A DNA stretch of 13,373 nt, taken from positions 1 to 13,373 of the forward strand of contig JAPOYW010000153.1 of the NCBI GenBank assembly GCA_026706425.1, in the 5' to 3' direction. The first letter of the stretch is position 1, and each line of letters begins with the position of its first letter. The DNA is from Gammaproteobacteria bacterium. GTDB taxonomy: Bacteria; Pseudomonadota; Gammaproteobacteria; Pseudomonadales; Azotimanducaceae. The notes beneath the pieces are model-generated. The model was not told where the DNA came from, ran no database searches, and saw only the letters and a list, made by a program, of their open reading frames with translations. The position numbers were made by a program, and so were the translations under genes. Positions 1 through 6,107 of this stretch are shown piece after piece.

Positions 1-147
1 GCGTCGGACGCGCTGCTGCGGGTGGCCGAGGTTTCGGGACTGAATGTCGACGACGCCACGTTCCTCCCGGACGGCACGGCGCGGATCAGGATCCGCCGCG
101 GCAAGACGGACCAGCGCGGGTCGCCTGTGCCCCTCCCGCTGGCCCGG
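1..147 (+). pseudogene. Tyrosine recombinase (phage-type integrase) fragment
   Basis: The frame open from base 1 encodes a piece of a tyrosine-recombinase catalytic domain. LLRVAEVSGLNVDD matches box I of the family (usual form: LR-x-x-E-hydrophobic-x-x-L-x-hydrophobic-x-D), with the first catalytic arginine at bases 19-21. It continues into a beta-hairpin (DGTARIRIRRGKTDQRG) carrying the lysine expected after box I. After roughly 48 codons the similarity stops. The box II residues H-x-x-R and the nucleophilic tyrosine are not present in the window, because the frame runs into a repeat and then into transposase sequence. The start lies outside the window, so its original length is unknown. 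I infer a remnant of an integrase gene cut by insertion or recombination. It cannot be catalytically active in this form. Confidence 0.7.
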
Positions 148-151
148 TGTA

Positions 152-180
152 GGACGGATTCGCGTGTGTCCCGGACTCCT
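152..180. repeat. Repeat copy A at integrase/transposase junction
   Basis: The stretch GGACGGATTCGCGTGTGTCC followed by CGGACTCC closely matches bases 1438-1466 (copy B), differing by a few indels and substitutions. It lies exactly between the integrase-like and transposase-like parts of the open frame. It is read through as codons unrelated to either family. I infer that it is a recombination or insertion scar of the repeat family scattered downstream. Confidence 0.6.
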
Positions 181-186
181 TCCCGC

Positions 187-1248
187 GGTGTCGACGATCA
201 CGACGGCCGCGACTACTCCCACCGCCGCGCCTGGCTCGTCGAGCGCATGAGGCAGCTGGCGCCCTGTTTCGCCGTCGACATCTACGCCTACACGGTGCTC
301 AGCAACCACTTCCACGTGGTGCTGCGCCACGACCCGCTCGCCCATTGCGACTGGAGCGACGAGGTCGTGGCGTGGCGGTGGTTCGAGGCGTTCCCGCCGA
401 CCGAGCAGGGCGCGGTCGTCGAGGAACTCAAGCCCGAACGCCGCGAACTCATGCTCGGCGACCCGAAACGCGTGGCGCGCGCCCGCCATACGCTGGGATC
501 GATGTCGCACTTCATGAAGCACCTCAAGCAACCCATCGCGCGGCGCGCCAACCTCGAGGACGACCGCACCGGCCACTTCTTCGAGCAGCGCTTCTACTCG
601 GGCGCCCTGCTGACCGAGGAGGCGCTGGTCGCCGCCATGGCGTACGTCGACCTCAACCCGGTGCGGGCGGAGCTGGCGGAGCGCATCGAGGAGATCCGCG
701 ACACGTCCATCTGCGACCGCCTGCTCACGAACAGCGCCGAGGCCCTGGCGGACTACCTGCGGCCGGTGCTGTCCGGCCTCGACGGTCGTCCGGCGGAGGT
801 GCCGGCAAGCGCGGTCGCAGTGGTAGGACCGTCCGTCGCCAAGTCACCGGAGACGCCCGTCCCGCAGGAAGCCACGTACGAGCGCCGCCCGGACGGCGAC
901 GTCGAGGAGGCAGACCAGGGACATGAACGCGATGCGGAGACCGACGGTGCCAATGCGAAGCCCCCCGGGACGTCTCCCGCGCCCGACGCGGATCCCGGGA
1001 AACGGCGCGGGCGGTCATCCAAGCTGCCGCGTCCCCACGTCACGTTGGCGCAGTACATCGAACTCGTCCGCGCCATGGCCGGGGCGGAGAACGCACCCTC
1101 CGGCAACACCCCGGACGGGCTCGGGCGGTGGCTGGCGCGGACCAAGGCGCTCCAAAAGCGGCAACGCGCCTACGGCAGCGAGTCCGCGCTGCGCCAATGG
1201 ATCGCCGGCCGAACCCTGCAGCTTCGGGAGACCCCCCTGCCCGCCTGA
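187..1248 (+). pseudogene. REP-associated-type Y1 (HUH) transposase, N-terminally truncated and fused to integrase fragment
   Basis: From about base 187 the open frame matches the long subfamily of IS200-like/RAYT transposases, which nick single-stranded DNA at hairpin ends using an HUH metal site and one tyrosine. Visible are GRDYSHRRAWLVERM, the HUH motif SNHFHVVL (both histidines within bases 307-315), FFEQRFYSGALL, and MAYVDLNPVRAEL, whose tyrosine is the likely nucleophile. After an Ala/Pro/Asp-rich linker (about 780-1010) comes a C-terminal part with QYIELVRAMAG and RAYGSESALRQW, as in intact members. What is missing is the first 30 or so residues, which normally hold the first beta strand. 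They are replaced in frame by integrase sequence and a short repeat. The formal reading frame (GTG at 22, TGA at 1246-1248) would give a chimeric 408-residue protein. No convincing ribosome binding site for a shortened start is apparent, so I treat it as a disrupted gene. Confidence 0.75.
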
Positions 1249-1322
1249 CGCCAGGGCGCGGCAGGGTCACCCCTCTTCGACCGACGCCTTTCCCGATCCA
1301 CCGGTCCGACCCCCAAGACCCA

Positions 1323-1470
1323 CACCTGTCCCGTCCACGACGGCACACTTCGGGACGCCGGCCTCGGCAGCCCCGCACTCGACGGCACGGGCAAGCCATT
1401 CCGATATCACCTTGCGCAGATTTCCTACGGCGCGTGGGAACGGATTCGTGTGTCCCGGACTCCCCTGGAC
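1323..1470. repeat. Diverged repeat unit 1, ending in repeat copy B
   Basis: It begins CACCTGTCCCGTCC, passes through GCCTCGGCAGCC, and ends in TTTCCTACGGCGCGTGGGAA, CGGATTCGTGTGTCCCGGAC and TCCC. The same order of landmarks recurs at 1526-1674 over nearly the same length. The alignment was done by eye; identity looks moderate in the first two thirds and higher in the last 45 bases. Confidence 0.55.
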
Positions 1471-1516
1471 TTCCTCTCATCCTGATTGTCGCGGACTTCT
1501 CATCCTGATTGACGCG
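1467..1516. repeat. Short tandem duplication behind copy B
   Basis: GGACTTC and TCTCATCCTGATTG occur twice in direct orientation. The identical 14-base core lies at 1475-1488 and 1498-1511, a period of 23 bases. It directly abuts the conserved end of repeat copy B. Confidence 0.75.
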
Positions 1517-1525
1517 CTACACCCG

Positions 1526-1674
1526 CACCTGTGTCCGTCCTCGACCTCACATTCCTCAGATGGCAACGCGTCGGCAGCCTCGGGCTGCTGGGCATGCGGT
1601 CTGTGCATTTCGATGTCGACCTAGGGGAATCTCCTACAGACGTTGGAACGGAATCGTGTGGGTCCGAGGATCCC
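1526..1674. repeat. Diverged repeat unit 2, ending in repeat copy C
   Basis: It begins CACCTGTGTCCGTCC, carries GCGTCGGCAGCC where unit 1 has GGCCTCGGCAGCC, and ends in ATCTCCTACAGACGTTGGAA followed by CGGAATCGTGTGGGTCC. Length and landmark order parallel unit 1. No terminal inverted repeat or coding capacity was found, so it is not a simple insertion sequence. Confidence 0.55.
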
Positions 1675-1699
1675 ACGCGTGCATGCCGTTTTCGGTCGA

Positions 1700-1756
1700 T
1701 TGGGGCAGATGTCCTACAGTCGCTTGGGATCGTAATCGCGTGTGTCCCCAAAATCC
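1700..1756. repeat. Repeat copy D (partial unit)
   Basis: The segment has TGTCCTACAGTCGCTTGGGA followed by TCGTAATCGCGTGTGTCCCC. It repeats the conserved end of the two larger units (CCTAC, about 8 bases, TGGGA, CG-ATCG-GTGTCCC). Only about 20 bases upstream of CCTAC still align, so the unit is truncated at its left side. Confidence 0.5.
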
Positions 1757-1784
1757 TTGCTAGTCCCCAAATCCTTGCTAGTCC
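1745..1784. repeat. Short tandem duplication behind copy D
   Basis: TCCCCAAAATCCTTGCTAG is followed at once by TCCCCAAATCCTTGCTAG and then TCCC, that is, two direct copies of 18-19 bases differing by one A. It starts inside the conserved end of repeat copy D, mirroring the arrangement behind copy B. Confidence 0.8.
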
Positions 1785-1797
1785 CTTACCTCGCGGC

Positions 1798-2652
1798 TTA
1801 TTCGGCGGCAGGTGGCAGCAGCTGCGCGGTCGCCCAGGATGGCCCCGGCTCGTCGTGGGGAGCCAAGTCCAACCCCAAACGCCGCGCCGCCTCGAGAAGA
1901 TATCCTGCCTGGGTGATCTCGCGGGATTCATCGACGTTGAAAAACACCCCCCACTCAAGGATCCCCATGATGGCGCCGCGCGGCGGGGGGGGCAGCGCCT
2001 CGACCCACTCCAATGCTGCCGGCGGCACGGATCGGCACCGGTAGGCCCTCCAGTACGCCAGGGCGGCGCGGTGGTTTTGTTCCCTTGCCCGACCGTGGTA
2101 CTCCGCCAAGTCCGAGGTTTCGTATAAGGCTCGAACTATATCAAGTGCGTCGTCCACGTCCGAGTCTTTGGGGAGGGCGCACCGAGCCTGCAGATGCGCG
2201 AGCTGGACCATCGCCGACGCCGCGCAGGTCTCGCGCAGGTCGGGACGCGCCTCCCCCGGCGGCACCCGGCACTCGGGGTTCTCCAGCGCGTCGACCACGG
2301 CGCGGCGCGTCCCCAGCGGGTCGGGATCGTCGAGCACGCGCCGCCACGAGTCGGACATCGTGAACGAGTCCATGGCCTCCCGGCACGGCGCATCGAGCAC
2401 CTGCCACGAAAGCTGGTCGGGCGGCCAGGGACAGAGCCGCTCGGCCTCCGCCTCCGCCAGCTCCCGGGGAGAAGCGGGGGGCGGCTGTGGCGGCGCGGCG
2501 GCGGGCGGCGGAGACGGCTGTGGCGGCGCGGCGGCGGGCGGCGGAGACGGCTGTGGCGGCGCGGCGCGGCCATCATCTGTCCAGATCCACCACGCCGCCC
2601 ACGCCAACGCGGCGGCCAGCAGGAGCGAGACGGTCAGGAGCACCTTCACCAT
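1798..2652 (-). CDS. Membrane-anchored proline-rich cysteine-containing hypothetical protein
   Basis: I do not recognise this 284-residue protein. Residues 4-24 form one hydrophobic segment after a single lysine, which reads as a signal anchor or uncleaved signal peptide. Residues 31-62 are a Pro/Ala spacer of two perfect PPQPSPPPAAA repeats plus a partial third. The remaining 220 residues look mainly helical and hold six cysteines (about 74, 90, 128, 143, 158 and 206), compatible with disulfide bonds outside the cytoplasm. The ATG sits inside the end of the upstream gene (ATGGTGA, start and stop overlapping), so the two are almost certainly co-translated and probably act together. The topology suggests a globular periplasmic domain held off the inner membrane by a flexible stalk. 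Its function is unknown. A partner, chaperone or inhibitor of the upstream HExxH protein is possible but only inferred. Confidence 0.7.
   Translation of the reverse strand: MVKVLLTVSLLLAAALAWAAWWIWTDDGRAAPPQPSPPPAAAPPQPSPPPAAAPPQPPPASPRELAEAEAERLCPWPPDQLSWQVLDAPCREAMDSFTMSDSWRRVLDDPDPLGTRRAVVDALENPECRVPPGEARPDLRETCAASAMVQLAHLQARCALPKDSDVDDALDIVRALYETSDLAEYHGRAREQNHRAALAYWRAYRCRSVPPAALEWVEALPPPPRGAIMGILEWGVFFNVDESREITQAGYLLEAARRLGLDLAPHDEPGPSWATAQLLPPAAE
2483..2566. repeat. 33-bp coding tandem repeat, about 2.5 copies
   Basis: Two identical 33-base units (2483-2515 and 2516-2548) and an 18-base partial third encode the PPQPSPPPAAA stalk of the hypothetical protein on the minus strand. The unit length is a multiple of three, so changes in copy number keep the frame and only alter stalk length. 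Confidence 0.9.
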
Positions 2653-3614
2653 AGTCGGCAGTACGGAAGCTGCTTGTCGTTGGCCGGCTTGTACTGGTCA
2701 TGATACGGAGACTTGACGCCGAGCTCGGCTTCGTATTCCTTGACCGCCTCGATTCCGGTGTAGATTTCCTCCCCAAGTGCGCTTCTCGGAATGGACACTG
2801 GGACATTCGACCAGAAGGCCGGGTTGTTCCACGGACCACAGCCGAACCTTACGTTGTGGGACACGTGGCGGAACTCGTGGTTCGTCGCCTCATTGAGCCA
2901 CTGCCACACGGTGGCGTCGATGGGTTGACCGCTGTTGTCGAGTCTCGCCTTGGCGAGTTCCGCTTTGTCGAACTGGATGACGTTGTTGGCCCCGCCGTTG
3001 CTGCAGGAGATGACGCACGCGAGCGCATCGCCAGGGCAGTCCGTCCCGTACTCGAAACGCTGTACGTTGCTCCAGAACTTGTGGATCGTGCTGCCGCTGC
3101 CGAAGCACCCCTTGATCCGGTTGACGGCGTCCAGCGCGTTGGCGTCCAGTTCCCTTTCCTCGCACTTCCACACTCTCGGTTCCCAGTTGAACTTGTCGTC
3201 CCAGTTGGGGCAGCTGGTCGGCGGGTCGTTCTTGCAGTGGAAGGAGTCGTCGTTGTCGTCGTACACCTTGACCTTCCCAGTTGCGCATACGCAGTTCGCG
3301 TCCGGCGTCCTGCCGCACGTCTGCGCGGCGCTGTGGAAGTTCCTGATTATCTTGCTGACTTCGTCCCCATACGCGGTGAAGAATCTGTTCGGGAACGACA
3401 CGTAAGCCGGACATGCCGAGATGTCGCCGACCAAAGTGCCGTCGTGGCACCTAACTACGTCCCCTATCACGATGATTGTTTCGACCTTGCCTTCCATCTC
3501 GCCCGGTGGTTCCGACCCCGGCGGCCCGCCCTCCTGCGCCCCGGCATCCAACACGGCCAGCCCGGCAGCAAGGCAGGCCGCCCACGCGGCTCCCTGTAGA
3601 TGTTTGAGTCCCAT
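2646..3614 (-). CDS. Secreted cysteine-rich putative zinc metallopeptidase (HExxH)
   Basis: A 322-residue protein of no family I can name. It starts with a signal peptide (MGLKHLQG, hydrophobic core, probable cleavage AGA|QE near residue 26), then a Pro/Gly/Glu linker and VETIIVIG (44-51), which resembles a TonB box. The mature part has 14 cysteines, implying export and disulfides. Near the C terminus NHEFRHVSHN contains HEFRH (246-250), the zinc-binding HExxH of zincins. A Glu-rich helix (IEAVKEYEAE, about 289-296) lies at a distance suitable for the third ligand of a gluzincin. A start ten codons upstream (3644) is possible, but AGGAGGGGA ends 6 bases before the ATG at 3614, and the signal peptide then fits well. 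The stop overlaps the start of the next gene. Sampled base composition is lower in GC than the partner gene. Peptidase activity is inferred, not shown. Confidence 0.65.
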   Translation of the reverse strand: MGLKHLQGAAWAACLAAGLAVLDAGAQEGGPPGSEPPGEMEGKVETIIVIGDVVRCHDGTLVGDISACPAYVSFPNRFFTAYGDEVSKIIRNFHSAAQTCGRTPDANCVCATGKVKVYDDNDDSFHCKNDPPTSCPNWDDKFNWEPRVWKCEERELDANALDAVNRIKGCFGSGSTIHKFWSNVQRFEYGTDCPGDALACVISCSNGGANNVIQFDKAELAKARLDNSGQPIDATVWQWLNEATNHEFRHVSHNVRFGCGPWNNPAFWSNVPVSIPRSALGEEIYTGIEAVKEYEAELGVKSPYHDQYKPANDKQLPYCRLW

Positions 3615-3620
3615 TGTTGC

Positions 3621-3629
3621 TCCCCTCCT
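3621..3629 (-). promoter_or_regulatory. Strong ribosome binding site fixing the metallopeptidase start
   Basis: On the minus strand AGGAGGGGA stands 6 bases before the ATG at 3614. This near-ideal Shine-Dalgarno sequence favours that start over the in-frame codon at 3644, which would put the site inside the gene. Confidence 0.8.
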
Positions 3630-3693
3630 AGCTGAGTTCAACAAACCCCGGACGCGACGGCTTGCTGGCCGAGCGCCGGGAGTAGCTCAATTC

Positions 3694-3711
3694 GTTTAAC
3701 CCGCGTTAAAC
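3694..3711. promoter_or_regulatory. Perfect inverted repeat GTTTAAC-N4-GTTAAAC, candidate operator
   Basis: Seven bases, a CCGC spacer, and the exact reverse complement lie 80 bases upstream of the metallopeptidase start, in the 272-base gap (3615-3886) behind the sulfatase. The AT-rich half-sites stand out against the GC-rich background. The size suits a dimeric regulator. There is no T-tract beside it, so it does not look like a terminator. I could not recognise convincing -35/-10 boxes around it. Confidence 0.45.
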
Positions 3712-3796
3712 TCATGATTGCATTGCACATTTCAGGAGTTGATACGTAGTTCTACGCGGTCTCCGTTCGGAGTGCCCGCAGAGCCGATCAGGTATC

Positions 3797-3821
3797 GAAG
3801 AAAAGAGGGTTGGCGACCCTT
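3797..3821 (-). terminator. Probable intrinsic terminator of the lipB-sulfatase transcript
   Basis: Read on the minus strand, AGGGT-CGCCA-ACCCT forms a short hairpin followed directly by CTTTTCTT. It lies about 66 bases after the sulfatase stop. The stem is only five pairs long, so termination may be partial. Its position between the sulfatase and the next gene pair supports the call. Confidence 0.5.
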
Positions 3822-3886
3822 CACGCGGCCTTTGCCTAGAACCCCGCGTTGCAATGGCGATTGCGCGTCGCCTCCCCTTCGCCAAA

Positions 3887-5425
3887 TCAGCGTTCGGGTG
3901 GCCCGGCGTAGGGTTCGAGTTCGTACCGACACGGCTGCTCCATCAACCTCGGGTCGTCCTGCTCCTCGAGGATCGCGAGCAGACGCGCCTCCATTTGACC
4001 CCGCACATTGGCGTACCTGGGATCGTCGGCCACGTTGTTCATGTAGTGCGGATCCTCGTTGAGGTCGTAGAGTTCCTCCCTCGGCCGCTTCCCGAAGGCC
4101 AGGTCGTATAGCGGTTCGACGTCGAGTTCCTCGCGGTGATGGATCATCCACGCCTTCGTCGGGCTGGCGTCCAAATCCGGGTACGCTGCGAAGGTGTTCG
4201 AGGCCAGCGTCTGGTAGTCGGGTGCCGGCGCCCGAGGGTCGTCGAGCCCCCTGGGATCGCCCATCGGCCAGCGGTCGGGCTCGAAGTTCACGATGTAGAT
4301 GAAGTCCCGGGTCCGCAACGATCGTTGCGGATACGGCAGGTGGCCTTCCCGGGCAAACCCGACATGGCGCTCCCGCCCCGTGACGACGTGACCGCGCCCG
4401 GCATCGACCTGGCCGCTGTCCGGGGCTTCGAGGATCGGCACGAGACTCTTGCCGGTCATGGTGTCGGGGATGTCGATGCCGCCGGCGTCGCAAAAGGTCG
4501 GCCCCAAGTCCATCAGGTTCACGAAATCGTCGACGACACGGCCAGCGCGAACCCGCTCGGGCCAGCGCACCGCCAGGGCGACTTCGCAGCCGATGTCGTA
4601 CAGGTTGCACTTGGCGCGCGGCATGCCGGGGATGCCGTGATCGCCGCTCACCACGAGGAGGGTGTTGTCCCATTCGCCGACGGCGAGTAGCTCGTCGCGC
4701 AGGATGCCCAAACCCTTGTCGACCGCCTGGCACTCGCCGAGGTAGTCGGCGGCGTCTTCGCGGATTTCGTGCACATCCGGCAGGAAGCCCGGCAAACGGC
4801 CCTCGAGGGCGTCCGGATCGATCCCCCACAACGCCTTTCCGGATCCGCGTTCCCAGGTGCGATGGGTATTGGTCGGCCCCCACCAGTAGCAGAACGGCCG
4901 ATCATCTCCCCGAGCCGCCAGGAATGCGCGGAAGTTCTCCCGGGTCTCGTCGTAGAGCACCTGCTTGGCGCCATCGATGCCGAGCGAGGCGGCGTTGGCC
5001 GTGACCCAATGGGAGAACTGGTTGAAGTTCCGGCCGGCCGGCTCGTAGCGCGTCCGGGCGCCGCCGATCGGCGCATTGAGGGTCTTTCCCGGGCTCCAGA
5101 CCTTGTACTGGTAGCCGACGAAACAGCCGCCCTTCTCCAACTCGAGGGGAAACGTGGGAATGGTCTCGTCCCAAACCGCGCCCTGCAGGATCGCGCCGAG
5201 ACCCGTCTGCCAGAAGTACTGGCCGGCCAGGATCGAACTCCGGCAGGGTGTGCAGGACGGCGCGGGAACCAAGGCGTTCAGGAACAGCGCACCCTCCGAG
5301 GCGATCCGGTCGAAGTTCGGGGTGTCGATCAGTTCGTTCAGCGAACCGCGGCCTTCATGCCGGGCGTAGGCGTGGGCGTACCGGCCCCAATCGTCCGCAA
5401 AGGCAAAAACAATGTTTGGTCGCAT
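3887..5425 (-). CDS. Type I sulfatase, heparan N-sulfatase-like
   Basis: A 512-residue alkaline-phosphatase-fold sulfatase. The N terminus MRPNIVFAFADDWG provides the two metal-binding aspartates (11, 12). SCTPCRSSILAGQ holds the C-x-P-x-R core, whose Cys58 would be converted to formylglycine. KVWSPGKTL and SGDHGIPG (Asp262/His263) complete the active-site set. The C-terminal half contains RHVGFAREGHLPYP and FIYIVNFEPDRWPMGDP, wording typical of the N-sulfoglucosamine sulfohydrolase-like branch, so the substrate may be an N-sulfated or other sulfated glycan. This is inferred from family resemblance. An upstream ATG (5482) lies within lipB; I chose 5425 because homology starts there, leaving a 25-bp gap after lipB. 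The ribosome binding site is weak, suggesting coupling to lipB. No signal peptide is seen, so the enzyme would be cytoplasmic. The fourth motif residue is Cys instead of the usual Ser/Ala. Confidence 0.88.
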   Translation of the reverse strand: MRPNIVFAFADDWGRYAHAYARHEGRGSLNELIDTPNFDRIASEGALFLNALVPAPSCTPCRSSILAGQYFWQTGLGAILQGAVWDETIPTFPLELEKGGCFVGYQYKVWSPGKTLNAPIGGARTRYEPAGRNFNQFSHWVTANAASLGIDGAKQVLYDETRENFRAFLAARGDDRPFCYWWGPTNTHRTWERGSGKALWGIDPDALEGRLPGFLPDVHEIREDAADYLGECQAVDKGLGILRDELLAVGEWDNTLLVVSGDHGIPGMPRAKCNLYDIGCEVALAVRWPERVRAGRVVDDFVNLMDLGPTFCDAGGIDIPDTMTGKSLVPILEAPDSGQVDAGRGHVVTGRERHVGFAREGHLPYPQRSLRTRDFIYIVNFEPDRWPMGDPRGLDDPRAPAPDYQTLASNTFAAYPDLDASPTKAWMIHHREELDVEPLYDLAFGKRPREELYDLNEDPHYMNNVADDPRYANVRGQMEARLLAILEEQDDPRLMEQPCRYELEPYAGPPER

Positions 5426-5450
5426 CGGTCGCAGTCTCGGCCGGTGGAGG

Positions 5451-6107
5451 TCAGACGCCTGCCGTAGGCGGCCCGTGGACATCGACCACCTCGTCGAAGC
5501 CGTATCGCGCCACCAGCTTGTCGACCAACCGGGGTGTCACTTCCGCCACGGTTGAGCCACCGGTCAGCACGGCCATGGTCGTCACGCCGGTCCCCGTCAG
5601 ACCGCAGGGCACGATCCGGGCGTATGGCGTCAGGTCCATATCGACGTTCAGGCTCAAGCCGTGGTAGCTGTACCCGCGGCGTACGCGCAGGCCCAACGCG
5701 GCGATCTTGTCCCGGCCCACGTACACGCCCGGCGCGTCGGGCCGGGGCGCCGCCGCGATGCCGTAGTCGACGAGCAGCGCGACGATGCTGGCTTCGATGT
5801 GGCGAACCAGGGTACGCACGCTCAGGCCCAGCCGTTTGAGGTCGAACATCAGGTAGCCCACGATCTGGCCGGGGCCGTGATAGGTCACCTGGCCGCCGCG
5901 GTCGCTCTGAACGACCGGTATGTCACCGGGCGCAAGCAGGTACTCGGCCCGTCCCGCCTGCCCCTGGGTGAACACCGGTGCGTGCTCGGTGAGCCACAGT
6001 TCGTCCGCCGTGGCTTCGTCCCGGGCATCGGTGAACGTGCGCATCGCCCGGAACACGTCCTCGTAGACGGTATCGCGCCCGAGATTCCTGACAACGAGAC
6101 GCGTCAC
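5451..6107 (-). CDS. lipB: Octanoyltransferase LipB
   Basis: Transfers octanoate from octanoyl-ACP to the lipoyl domains of 2-oxoacid dehydrogenases and the glycine cleavage H protein, the first step of endogenous lipoate synthesis in the cytoplasm. The 218 residues match the family length. Diagnostic motifs are TEHAPVFTQGQ (40-50), RGGQVTYHGPGQ (70-81), DKIAALG with the catalytic Lys134, and PCGLTG with the catalytic Cys168. The GTG start overlaps the dacA stop as GTGA, so translation is probably coupled. Usually a small DUF493 gene lies between dacA and lipB, and lipA follows; here neither is present and a sulfatase follows. Confidence 0.97.
   Translation of the reverse strand: MTRLVVRNLGRDTVYEDVFRAMRTFTDARDEATADELWLTEHAPVFTQGQAGRAEYLLAPGDIPVVQSDRGGQVTYHGPGQIVGYLMFDLKRLGLSVRTLVRHIEASIVALLVDYGIAAAPRPDAPGVYVGRDKIAALGLRVRRGYSYHGLSLNVDMDLTPYARIVPCGLTGTGVTTMAVLTGGSTVAEVTPRLVDKLVARYGFDEVVDVHGPPTAGV

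Larger units (their letters stand above)
1249..1797. other. Non-coding stretch filled with diverged repeats
   Basis: About 550 bases between the transposase stop and the stop of the convergent hypothetical gene. I see no gene with family similarity here; the open frames crossing it have no recognisable motifs. It contains two diverged units of about 150 bp (1323-1470 and 1526-1674), a third partial copy (1700-1756), and two short tandem duplications. The composition is less GC-rich than the flanking genes. Confidence 0.6.

Noticed and set aside
1323..1756. CRISPR array
   Set aside because: The repeats are few, diverged, of unequal spacing and about 150 bp long, unlike short identical CRISPR repeats, and no cas gene is in the window.
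1249..1797. Complete insertion sequence with terminal inverted repeats
   Set aside because: No matching inverted ends or target-site duplications could be found, and the only transposase lacks its N terminus.
1531..2127. Plus-strand reading frame across the repeat region into the hypothetical gene
   Set aside because: It starts within repeat unit 2 and runs antisense through the stalked protein gene, with no motif or ribosome binding site.
2700..3599. Plus-strand reading frame (299 codons) opposite the HExxH gene
   Set aside because: The minus frame has a signal peptide, ordered cysteines, a strong ribosome binding site and coupling to the next gene. The plus frame has none of these.
3694..3711. 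Intrinsic terminator at the GTTTAAC palindrome
   Set aside because: The stem is AT-rich and no T-run follows on either strand. A regulatory site fits better.
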